Below the pieces are notes generated by a model. That model ran no database searches. It was not told the origin of the DNA and saw only the letters and a list, made by a program, of their open reading frames with translations. Below, one piece after another: positions 38,593 through 46,933 of a stretch of 48,856 nt of DNA. Made by a program: the position numbers and the translations under genes. Within the stretch, counting starts at the first letter, position 1. Every line of letters begins with the position of its first letter. The stretch spans positions 1 through 48,856 of the forward strand of contig MFWV01000011.1 of assembly GCA_001787405.1 (NCBI GenBank). The letters are read 5' to 3'. The stretch is from Candidatus Pacebacteria bacterium RIFOXYA1_FULL_38_18. Its GTDB lineage: Bacteria > Patescibacteriota > Microgenomatia > UBA1400 > PJMF01.

Positions 38593-38623
38593 CTCCCCAG
38601 AGCAATCTGGGGAGATTTCTTTT
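38593..38623 (+). terminator. Rho-independent terminator
   Basis: CTCCCCAG-AGCAAT-CTGGGGAG followed by ATTTCTTTT. Confidence 0.88.
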
Positions 38624-38663
38624 AAAAAGCTTGTATTAAAAAAAATAAAAATTCCTCGAAATC

Positions 38664-39380
38664 CTAAAGCGCCATGGCTGGATTGGGAGCACCCAAATCA
38701 ATCGGTCGTTCAAAAGAGACCAGCGTGGGTAGCTTGGCTTTCAATTTATTAGCCAATTCTTGCCAAGATATTATCGCTGTTAAAATTCCCCTTTTATCTT
38801 CCTCTAGTTTTTTTTCCTCGTCAGAAAAAATCACTACCGATTCATTAGTTCTCTCTCGCATCGTCATTCCAGTAGTTTCAATTGTCTCTAATTGATCAAC
38901 TGCTTGTTGATTGGCTGTTTTTTCTTGCTCCAAACGATTGAGTTCGGCTGCATAAAACAAAAGAGCCTTTTGAATTGCTCGTTCCATGCTGACAATTAAT
39001 GATTGAGTGGCATCAGATTTCTGTTGCACTTCCAATTGAGCAGCCAGCAAATCTTCACTCAACTGAGTAAAAACCGGCACTGCTAATGGAGACTGGGGCA
39101 AACCAAATCTCTCCCATAAGCGCCGGGCGGCCTCTTGTTCTGCTGCCGATTCCAATGTTTCACTGCTCAAATCTGCTAATAACTCCGGTAAGTTGGCTGC
39201 CAAACTTCTAAAATACGCCATTAATTCTGCCGGTAACGCTTGAATTTCCGTTTTTAATTTTCGAGTCTCATCTTGATCGATCCCGGTAGCCAAAGTCACA
39301 GCACTCCCCCCCAGTTCTACTTGTTCGCCAAACATACTGGCCAAAGTTGCTCTTGATTTAGTGCTGATTCTTTCCGACAT
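38664..39380 (-). CDS. Hypothetical helical/coiled-coil protein
   Basis: Long charged helical ORF; AAAGG upstream of ATG. Confidence 0.7.
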   Translation of the reverse strand: MSERISTKSRATLASMFGEQVELGGSAVTLATGIDQDETRKLKTEIQALPAELMAYFRSLAANLPELLADLSSETLESAAEQEAARRLWERFGLPQSPLAVPVFTQLSEDLLAAQLEVQQKSDATQSLIVSMERAIQKALLFYAAELNRLEQEKTANQQAVDQLETIETTGMTMRERTNESVVIFSDEEKKLEEDKRGILTAIISWQELANKLKAKLPTLVSFERPIDLGAPNPAMAL

Positions 39381-39606
39381 TATTGCCTTTCTTTGGACAA
39401 ACTGTCCTGTTTTAATAAAAAAATTACTACTTACTGAGTGTGCCGCTGGAAAGCTAAAGATTTTCTTGGTCGGGGATCAAAAAACTCCCCGGCGGGGAGC
39501 ATCAGTGATTGGTGAAAAACCAAGTTTGATGCTCGTCAAAAAATTGGCTGAAGATCGGACTTTTCTTGAAACTGATCAAGAGCTCACCGTTGCGGCACAG
39601 TGGTAG
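39361..39606 (+). CDS. Possible small hypothetical protein (true start uncertain, likely internal)
   Basis: C-terminal half KLKIFLVGDQKTPRRGASVIGEKPSLMLVKKLAEDRTFLETDQELTVAAQW has protein-like composition; the start overlaps the divergent gene. Confidence 0.35.
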   Translation: MLILSDIIAFLWTNCPVLIKKLLLTECAAGKLKIFLVGDQKTPRRGASVIGEKPSLMLVKKLAEDRTFLETDQELTVAAQW

Positions 39607-39780
39607 ATTTTCACTACCTTCCACAGCTTGATTAAGCTAACATTTCCAAAGAACTAGCACAATACTAAATGTAGATTTACCATCACTCACATTAAATTTA
39701 GAATTCAATTTGAAGCAGTCAAATTAAAAAAGCCAACTAATCTCTCGTGCGTTTCACTCTGGCTGACGATATAATCATTG

Positions 39781-42700
39781 ATGATGGCTGATACTGATTT
39801 TCAATCACCAAATACAACTACCAGAGAGCAAACTCCGGGAAATAAATCAACGGATGCAACCGGTTCTAGCACTGAATATATTTTGCGTCGTCTGCACCCA
39901 GACGCCGACATCTCCACTTTGCGCAGTTTTTTGATTCAACTAACCAGCATTCAAGAAAACAAGCATCTTTCAGTAAGTTTTTCCTCTCTGCTCAAAGATA
40001 CTGTTGCTTTTAGTTTGCGCTATACCAGCCAGTCCCCTTTTGACGATCAATATCCTGCTGAAATGTATTTGTTCAAAAGTGAAATAGCGCTCATTTTTTA
40101 TGATTGGCTCACCCGCCAAAAAAATCTTAAAGAAAATCTTACTACGATTTTAAAAGAAAAGAAGGCAGACGATAAAGCAGCCAATGCCTTGATAACTATC
40201 GCCAATTATTGTCAAAATATCGGAGCTAATGAAACGGTAAAAGTTGACAAGTCTAGAGAAAAACAATTTAGCCAATTATTGGAGCGAAGTGGTTCCGTTT
40301 CTGCGATTGCCAAATTTATTCTGGATTACTTGGATCATCCCCCAGGGGATAAAGCAACTGAGGAAGAAGGAGAGAAAGAGTCGGGTGGATCGGGAGGTGC
40401 ACAAAAAGATGATCTATCGACCGATCAAGCAGAAACTACTGATAAATCTGGTCAAGAAACTGGTGAGGATGAAGGTGGAAGTGAAGATGCAGATGAAAAA
40501 GATGTTCAGCAACCGACCACTCCTCCAGATCAGCTTCAACCCCCACGACCAACCGACACTGATCAAATAACAACCAAACAGCTTTTTAGTTCTGATGTCC
40601 TGCGTGAAACTGCTCGTTTCACTCAAATTGCTCTCATTCAACTGGAAAGATTCCATAATTTACCAGAGGGAACGCTACAAAATTCAGCAGAATTGAGAGC
40701 TCAACTCACCCAAAAAAATCAAGAGTTTTTTGCCACCAAATTGTCCAAGGATCATTTCGCAGAAATATTGCAAGATCCTATGGAAAGATTGAAACTCATT
40801 CGTGAGTTTTACTCTAGTGTGTTACACAGTAACTCTTTACAGCTAGAAACAGCTAGGGCACTTCAACAAGCCGTTACCAATTCAAAAGATCCTCAGCTCA
40901 AAAAACAAATCCTCACAGAAATAGAAAAAGCCAAACGGGGAGAAAATGTTTCGGAATTAATTGGTGGTTTGGCAGAAAATCCAGAAATAACCGAGATTAT
41001 TAAAAAAATCCAAGCAGCCGATCCCCTATTTCAAAATGATTCTGTAGTCATCAACGACCAACTTTCCAAAGAATTATTACAGCGTCTAAAAGAAGCTGGC
41101 GTGCATACAGATCGTGTTCCGCTGGCTTATGAAAATATAATCGGCCGGTTGAACTCCATGGTAGATGGTGGCTTTGATCCCAGGGTTTTAGATCATTTAT
41201 CTGAACAAAATTATAAATTGTTGTTTTCTGAAAATGCGCCATTTAATCCAGAATTTACTGAGTTTCTAAAAGAATTTATTATTCTAAAAAAAGCGATTAA
41301 TAATCGAGCTGAAAATAGTCTGACGGGTGATGAATTGTTTGCTTTGCAAGAAGCACAAAGACTGCTGGATGAAAATAATCCTGAAATTAATCCTCAACAA
41401 TCCCAACAGATTTTTATTCACGGTGTTTTACAACCCACTAATAAAATCATTACAGACAAAAGAGAATTGGGGCTACAGAGTAACCAAACTTTTGCTGAAG
41501 CTAGAAATCTTAGTGAGCAGTGGGAAAAAAATTATCGCGTTTATCTACAGGGATTGTGGGAAGAATTCATTGCCGACCAAAAACAAATCGAGACTTTTCA
41601 ACGCTTTGCTCAATTTGAGGCCGTTCCTCTAGAAGTACCTCAGCAAGAATTTGTAATTTATCTGCAGTCTGCTCAAGCCGGAGCTGATTATCCTCTATTT
41701 GAAGCTGGCGAAGAACGCATGCTCTCTCCTTTGGCCGGCATGTCAGATTTTGGTAATAAAGCTCAGCAATTTAATCAAATTAGCCAATTGTCCAAAGGAC
41801 TAGGTAGAGGATTGTTAAATAGACTAGGTGGCAAAGCAGCAGAAAAAAAGACACAGGAAGCTGTTGGCAAAATTGCGGGAGGTCTTGTAGAAAAAGCTGG
41901 CTCCGCCTTGCCCGGAGGACCGCTTACTGGCAAGGCCTTGGGTTGGTTGGCCAAAAATGCCACCACCAAAGAAGGGCGGAAAAAAATCTTATTGGTTGGT
42001 GGTGGCGGATTGGGATCAGTTTTAATACCGTTAACTACTTGGGGTGGAAGAATTGGTATGGCAATCGGTGGTGGATTGGGCGCTGCTATTGGTAGCCTAT
42101 TTCCAGGCGTGGGTAATGTTTTGGGAGGAATAATTGGTGGAATTGGTGGTGGCTGGACTGGCATGGGAATAGAAAGAGGTTTTAAAAATCTATTTGGTGG
42201 TGATAGCGCTACCTCTATTAGTTTTCAAAGTCCCAATATTGGCAGTAATATTCTAAGAAGCGGTGGGACTATTTCTAGTGGCACAGCTGGCGGAGGACTT
42301 TCTGCAGCCAAAAGCGCTCTAGCAACATCTATGACCGCTACTGCTTCTCAAGCTGTCTTAACCACAATGGGAGTGGTGGGTTCTGTCTTCTTATTTACCA
42401 GCATGAATTTTACCGGTGCTTTTTTGGCGGAGTTTCCGCAAATAGATCCTTTGGGTACTTTTGTGCCTGGTTCACAAGGAAAACTGTCTGAATATGTCAC
42501 TATTGAAAAAAGAGTTTTCATTACTGGCTGTCCAGAAAATAAATGTGAGAATCCTGCTTTTCCTATTAAGGCAGAATATTCCATTATTATTAGACCAAAA
42601 GATAATTATAGTATCGCTATTTTGGATGCCACAGATACTTTGAAAGTAAATCACAGCATAAAATCGTGGGAGGAAGAAGGGAAAACTCCTCCCAATATCC

Positions 42701-43419
42701 CTGAAAGAGTAAAAACCATTGACGACTTTCCAGAACTTTATAAAGATCTCACTATTAACCCTGGAGAAGAACTCGCTTTTTCTTATACTGAAACTTTTGA
42801 TGAAAAATACAATCACGCCTCTATTGTTAATAATTTTGAAATAGAGATATTTTTTAGTGATCCAAGTTCGGGAGCAACGGGTACTGATAATGCTATTACT
42901 GGCGAAGTTATTTACATAGGTAAATATGACCAAGGAGCCGGTTGCTGGCCTACCAATGGTTACATTACTCAAAATCCAACAGGAGAATGGAAAGACTCTA
43001 GTGGTAATTTACACAAAGATGGTACACATTTAAATAAAATGGATGCTTTTGACATCGGAGCCTCAACAGGCTCTCCTGTTTTTGCTCCCTTTGGCGGAAC
43101 AGTTTGTCCAGCCAGTATTGATTCTGGATATGGAATACATGTTATTTTGGATAGCCCCGGAATAGGAAGGTTTCTTTTTGCTCACTTCAGTAATACACCC
43201 ATTAGAAGTTGTATTTCCAATGTTAGTCCGGGAGAAGTTATTGGCTATGTGGGAAGCACTGGTAATTCTACGGGCCCCCATCTTCACTTTGAAATAGAAT
43301 GTAATGGTGGTTGGTTCAGATGTAGTGGCGTGACACAAAAAACTTCTAGCTTGGCACCTCTCATGCCAGACGGACTTTCTATTCCGCTTGGTTCACCTGT
43401 GAGGACATGCAATAATTAA
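39781..43419 (+). CDS. Giant T4SS-associated membrane protein with C-terminal M23 peptidase domain and glycine-rich hydrophobic segment; start ATG 39781
   Basis: GGGLGAAIGSLFPGVGNVLGGIIGGIGGG; M23 THLNKMDAFDIGASTGSPVFAPFGGTV...GYGIHVIL...LFAHFSN...GSTGNSTGPHLHFEIE; TATAAT 39770-39775 upstream. Confidence 0.87.
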   Translation: MMADTDFQSPNTTTREQTPGNKSTDATGSSTEYILRRLHPDADISTLRSFLIQLTSIQENKHLSVSFSSLLKDTVAFSLRYTSQSPFDDQYPAEMYLFKSEIALIFYDWLTRQKNLKENLTTILKEKKADDKAANALITIANYCQNIGANETVKVDKSREKQFSQLLERSGSVSAIAKFILDYLDHPPGDKATEEEGEKESGGSGGAQKDDLSTDQAETTDKSGQETGEDEGGSEDADEKDVQQPTTPPDQLQPPRPTDTDQITTKQLFSSDVLRETARFTQIALIQLERFHNLPEGTLQNSAELRAQLTQKNQEFFATKLSKDHFAEILQDPMERLKLIREFYSSVLHSNSLQLETARALQQAVTNSKDPQLKKQILTEIEKAKRGENVSELIGGLAENPEITEIIKKIQAADPLFQNDSVVINDQLSKELLQRLKEAGVHTDRVPLAYENIIGRLNSMVDGGFDPRVLDHLSEQNYKLLFSENAPFNPEFTEFLKEFIILKKAINNRAENSLTGDELFALQEAQRLLDENNPEINPQQSQQIFIHGVLQPTNKIITDKRELGLQSNQTFAEARNLSEQWEKNYRVYLQGLWEEFIADQKQIETFQRFAQFEAVPLEVPQQEFVIYLQSAQAGADYPLFEAGEERMLSPLAGMSDFGNKAQQFNQISQLSKGLGRGLLNRLGGKAAEKKTQEAVGKIAGGLVEKAGSALPGGPLTGKALGWLAKNATTKEGRKKILLVGGGGLGSVLIPLTTWGGRIGMAIGGGLGAAIGSLFPGVGNVLGGIIGGIGGGWTGMGIERGFKNLFGGDSATSISFQSPNIGSNILRSGGTISSGTAGGGLSAAKSALATSMTATASQAVLTTMGVVGSVFLFTSMNFTGAFLAEFPQIDPLGTFVPGSQGKLSEYVTIEKRVFITGCPENKCENPAFPIKAEYSIIIRPKDNYSIAILDATDTLKVNHSIKSWEEEGKTPPNIPERVKTIDDFPELYKDLTINPGEELAFSYTETFDEKYNHASIVNNFEIEIFFSDPSSGATGTDNAITGEVIYIGKYDQGAGCWPTNGYITQNPTGEWKDSSGNLHKDGTHLNKMDAFDIGASTGSPVFAPFGGTVCPASIDSGYGIHVILDSPGIGRFLFAHFSNTPIRSCISNVSPGEVIGYVGSTGNSTGPHLHFEIECNGGWFRCSGVTQKTSSLAPLMPDGLSIPLGSPVRTCNN

Positions 43420-43423
43420 AAAT

Positions 43424-44389
43424 ATGTTTAAAAAATATTGGTTAAGATATCTTATTCTTTTGGCTGCGATAGGAATTGTTTTGAGTTTTATATTGCGTCT
43501 GCTCACACCCTCACCAACCATTATTTCCAAAACTGATTTCATTACCACTAATAAAAGCGGAGACTCCACTAAATTTTCAAAAATTACCTATGTCGGCTCT
43601 CCTTATACTGAAGTTCCGGAGAAACTTTCTTTACTCACGATTCAACCAAATTCTACAAGTTTGGAGTATGTAAAAAACACCATCATAGAGCAATATGATC
43701 TAGAACAGATCATAAATCTGCCCAATTTATGGCAGGGAACCAATTTCTCTCTTTCTTATAATGAAAATGATGATGAATATGTTTTTTCTTCAAATTATGC
43801 TTCTCCCACTCAAATAGTTGCTTCCCTTCCGCAAGCAATAAATACGTCTCAACAATTTATTGCAAAAATTTTTCCCAATGTTCAGTTTTCTGTTTTGGAT
43901 GAGCAAGTTAAATATTTTGGCGGATCTTTTCAAGTAAATGAAGTAAAGCCAAAAGAAGCAAATATTGTAGAAATTCCTTTTGCTTATTCTTTTGATAATA
44001 TTCCTGTTTATTTAAATCACAAATCTGGATCGGCACTGCGTATTATGGTCAACGGTCTTTATGAAATTCAAAAAGTGATTTTTCAACCAGATATTCTCTT
44101 GCTTATTCCTACTGAAAAAACGATAGGGATTATTTCAGTAGAAACAGCTTTGGAAAATATTAATAATCACAATGAAGCTTCGGTGGTTTCAGCTTTTGAA
44201 ATAAACACTGGTATTTTTACTTTGGAAGAAGTTCGGGAAGGAACTCTTACCTCTGTTTCATTGGAGTATCGTGCTGATTTAAAAACAGGATTTGCCTATC
44301 CTTTTTATCGATTTGTTGGAGAATTGATTAATCAAACTGGGCAAGTTATCCAAGCTGAAATCATCACTCCGGCAGTGCCTACTAAATAA
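43424..44389 (+). CDS. Hypothetical single-TM extracytoplasmic protein in the T4SS-like cluster
   Basis: MFKKYWLRYLILLAAIGIVLSFILRLL then soluble domain; 4 nt after the upstream gene. Confidence 0.75.
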   Translation: MFKKYWLRYLILLAAIGIVLSFILRLLTPSPTIISKTDFITTNKSGDSTKFSKITYVGSPYTEVPEKLSLLTIQPNSTSLEYVKNTIIEQYDLEQIINLPNLWQGTNFSLSYNENDDEYVFSSNYASPTQIVASLPQAINTSQQFIAKIFPNVQFSVLDEQVKYFGGSFQVNEVKPKEANIVEIPFAYSFDNIPVYLNHKSGSALRIMVNGLYEIQKVIFQPDILLLIPTEKTIGIISVETALENINNHNEASVVSAFEINTGIFTLEEVREGTLTSVSLEYRADLKTGFAYPFYRFVGELINQTGQVIQAEIITPAVPTK

Positions 44390-44493
44390 AGTCTAGAAAA
44401 ACTGCGTTTAACTTAAAAAACACTTTATTTTTAGATGCTCTTTTTTATCATCAGGCTTTAAAGTTTCTCTTAGAACCGTTAAGATAGTATCAC

Positions 44494-45663
44494 ATGCAAG
44501 AACATCCAATCCCGCAAGACGTTACGGGTTATAAATTTCATATTGTTGGCAACATGACTTTGAAACAATTTGCTGAAGTGGGAGCCGGTGTTTTGTTGGC
44601 AATAATTATCTATAACACTAACTTGCTTATCTTTATCAAGTGGCCACTGATTGTTCTTGCGGTTGGTTTGGGTGGCATGATGGCTTTTGTTCCTATTGAG
44701 GAAAGACCATTAGATCACTGGATCGTTACTTTTTTTAAAAGACTCTATAACCCCACCAAGTTTTATTGGCGCAGAGAAACAGAATTGCCTTTTGCACTCA
44801 AACCACAAAAAAAGACTACTAAAATAGTTGAGCCAACTTTTGAAATTGATCTCACTCCAGCCAGAACAGAAAGAATTCGTCAATACATTGAATCTGTAAA
44901 ACAACCAACTGCAGAAGAACCCTGGATTAGTGAAGAAAAATCTAGGGTGGCAGAAATTTTAAATACTTTTGAAACCGTTGAAGTAAAATCCGTTGATTCT
45001 CAAAGTCAAAAAATAAAGCCCTCGCTCATTCCCAGAATCAGAAATCTTCTACCATCACAAAAACCATTAACTCATCAACAAACTGTTTTTCAAAGTGAAA
45101 ATTCCATTATCAAGCAAGACTCAATGGGTGAGCTTAATAAAATAAAGCAACCAACAATAGAACAATTAACAGAAGAACCAACTCCCCTATCAGTCTCAAA
45201 ACCAATTGATACTTCTGCAGAAAAAAAAGTTTCGGTAAATAAACAACCCCTTAGCAAAGAAACTACTTTTGAAGATCAACCAGAAGAACAAATGATAAAT
45301 TCTACTCAAGCTAATCAATTTAAACCGCCGGTAGAACTCCAACCCATTCAACCTCAAAATGCAGTTAATACCAATGCTTCACTCCCCTTTCCTAGAAAAG
45401 AACTAGCTCCCAATAAAATCGTTGGTATGGTGATGACCAAAGATAATAAACTGGTAGATCGAGCAGTAGTAACTATCAAAAATGCCAAAGGACAAGTGGC
45501 TGGTGCTTTCAACACCAACGTGCTGGGTCAGTTTTTTGTTTCCACTCCTTTTCCCAACGGAACTTACACTATTTCCGTGGAGAAAGCCGGCCTGGAATTT
45601 CCCCAAGCCTCACTATCTCTGTCTGGAGAAGTAGTAGAACCATTAGAATTGAGAGCTGTTTAA
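44494..45663 (+). CDS. PrgI-family T4SS membrane protein with C-terminal carboxypeptidase-regulatory-like (Ig-like) domain
   Basis: IPQDVTGYKFHIVGNMTLKQFAEVGAGVLLAIIIYNTNL...LIVLAVGLGGMMAFVPIEERPLDHWIVTFFKRLYNPTKFYWRR; C-terminus IVGMVMTKDNKLVDRAVVTIKNAKGQVAGAFNTNVLGQFFVSTPFPNGTYTISVEKAG. Confidence 0.82.
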   Translation: MQEHPIPQDVTGYKFHIVGNMTLKQFAEVGAGVLLAIIIYNTNLLIFIKWPLIVLAVGLGGMMAFVPIEERPLDHWIVTFFKRLYNPTKFYWRRETELPFALKPQKKTTKIVEPTFEIDLTPARTERIRQYIESVKQPTAEEPWISEEKSRVAEILNTFETVEVKSVDSQSQKIKPSLIPRIRNLLPSQKPLTHQQTVFQSENSIIKQDSMGELNKIKQPTIEQLTEEPTPLSVSKPIDTSAEKKVSVNKQPLSKETTFEDQPEEQMINSTQANQFKPPVELQPIQPQNAVNTNASLPFPRKELAPNKIVGMVMTKDNKLVDRAVVTIKNAKGQVAGAFNTNVLGQFFVSTPFPNGTYTISVEKAGLEFPQASLSLSGEVVEPLELRAV

Positions 45664-45821
45664 TTTGAAAAATTAATTAGCTGATCAAGAGATTGGTCAA
45701 GAGAGTGGCACTAATTAGAAATACTGACTTAAATATAACAAGCAATACTACCTCTGGGTAAAAACTGGATTGCACATTGCTAGCTACTAAACAATTCTTG
45801 TAATATGTCCTAAAGAATAAA

Positions 45822-46889
45822 ATGAGTGAAAATCAAGATATTTCTTCTACCACCCAAAAATTCCTAGATATTTTTGATATTACTAGTGATGCCACTGTTC
45901 TGCGTGATGGCACGGTTTCTATCATCTTGGTGGTCAGTGCCATGAATTTTGGTTTATTGGCAGAGGCTGAACAAGACTCAATTATTTATTCTTATGCATC
46001 ACTGCTCAATTCACTCAATTTTCCTATTCAAATCGTGATCAATTCCAAAACCAAAGATGCCACTGCCTATCTTCAACTTTTGGAAAATCAAATCAGCAGA
46101 GAAAGTTCTGAGGCCAAAAAGGCCATGATTAAACGTTATCAAAACTTTGTTGCTCAGCTAATTAAAGAAAGAAATGTTCTAGATAAAAAGTTTTATGTAA
46201 TCATTCCTGCCCAACCCATCGAAGTGGGTATGCTAACAGCTCAAAGCGTTCTTCCTGGTAAACAAGTCCCAGAAATTACTCAGGAACAAAAAACCGCAGT
46301 AATTGAAAAGGGGTTGGGTATTCTGGAACCCAGGCGCGATCATTTAATTGCTCAATTTAATAAAATTGGCCTTTATGCTAGGCAATTGGTTACCCAAGAA
46401 ATTATTGAGATTTTTTACAATAATTACAATCCTGAAGCTTCTGAGGGTCAACAAATCACTGATAGTAAAAACTACACCACCGCAATGGTAAATGCTGGCA
46501 CCACCAAAGCTCCCTCCCTGACTGAAATTCGTCAACAGATTGATGTTAAAACTCAATTGGAAAAACTTTCTGGGCAAGAAAAAGAATCCATTCTTGATAA
46601 AGAAACCGAGCCAATAGGAGAATTGCCACAACTAGATAAATCAACTGATTTACCGATTAATCAGCCAGTTCAGCCAGTTGGTCAAGTAAATCAGCCAATT
46701 AATCAACCCACTCAACCAACTGAGCAAGTGACTCAATCGGTTGGCCAGCCAGCTCAATCAATCGATCAGTCAACCCAGCCGACCGACCAAACAATTCAAC
46801 CAATTCAACCAATCGAACAAGCAAATCAGCCAAGTATTCAACCCATTAAAAATGACGAAGCTCCTCTGCCCCCAGTGGCCGAACTTTAA
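45822..46889 (+). CDS. TraC/VirB4-N-terminal-like protein with C-terminal Q/P repeat tail
   Basis: LDIFDITSDATVLRDGTVSIILVVSAMNFGLLAEAEQDSIIYSYASLLNSLNFPIQIVINSK...KKFYVIIPAQP; tail QPVQPVGQVNQPINQPTQPTEQ... Confidence 0.75.
   Translation: MSENQDISSTTQKFLDIFDITSDATVLRDGTVSIILVVSAMNFGLLAEAEQDSIIYSYASLLNSLNFPIQIVINSKTKDATAYLQLLENQISRESSEAKKAMIKRYQNFVAQLIKERNVLDKKFYVIIPAQPIEVGMLTAQSVLPGKQVPEITQEQKTAVIEKGLGILEPRRDHLIAQFNKIGLYARQLVTQEIIEIFYNNYNPEASEGQQITDSKNYTTAMVNAGTTKAPSLTEIRQQIDVKTQLEKLSGQEKESILDKETEPIGELPQLDKSTDLPINQPVQPVGQVNQPINQPTQPTEQVTQSVGQPAQSIDQSTQPTDQTIQPIQPIEQANQPSIQPIKNDEAPLPPVAEL
46660..46860 (+). repeat. Coding low-complexity QPxx repeat (C-terminal tail of the TraC-N-like protein)
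   Basis: NQPVQPVGQVNQPINQPTQPTEQVTQSVGQPAQSIDQSTQPTDQTIQPIQPIEQANQPSIQPI. Confidence 0.8.
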
Positions 46890-46933
46890 GTCTTTGTTCT
46901 CAATCTGGACAAATACGTTTACAATAAACTTTA

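Noticed and set aside
41775-42164. 129-aa Pro-rich minus-strand ORF
   Set aside because: Antisense to the Gly-rich segment of the M23 protein; Gly codons read in antisense give Pro.
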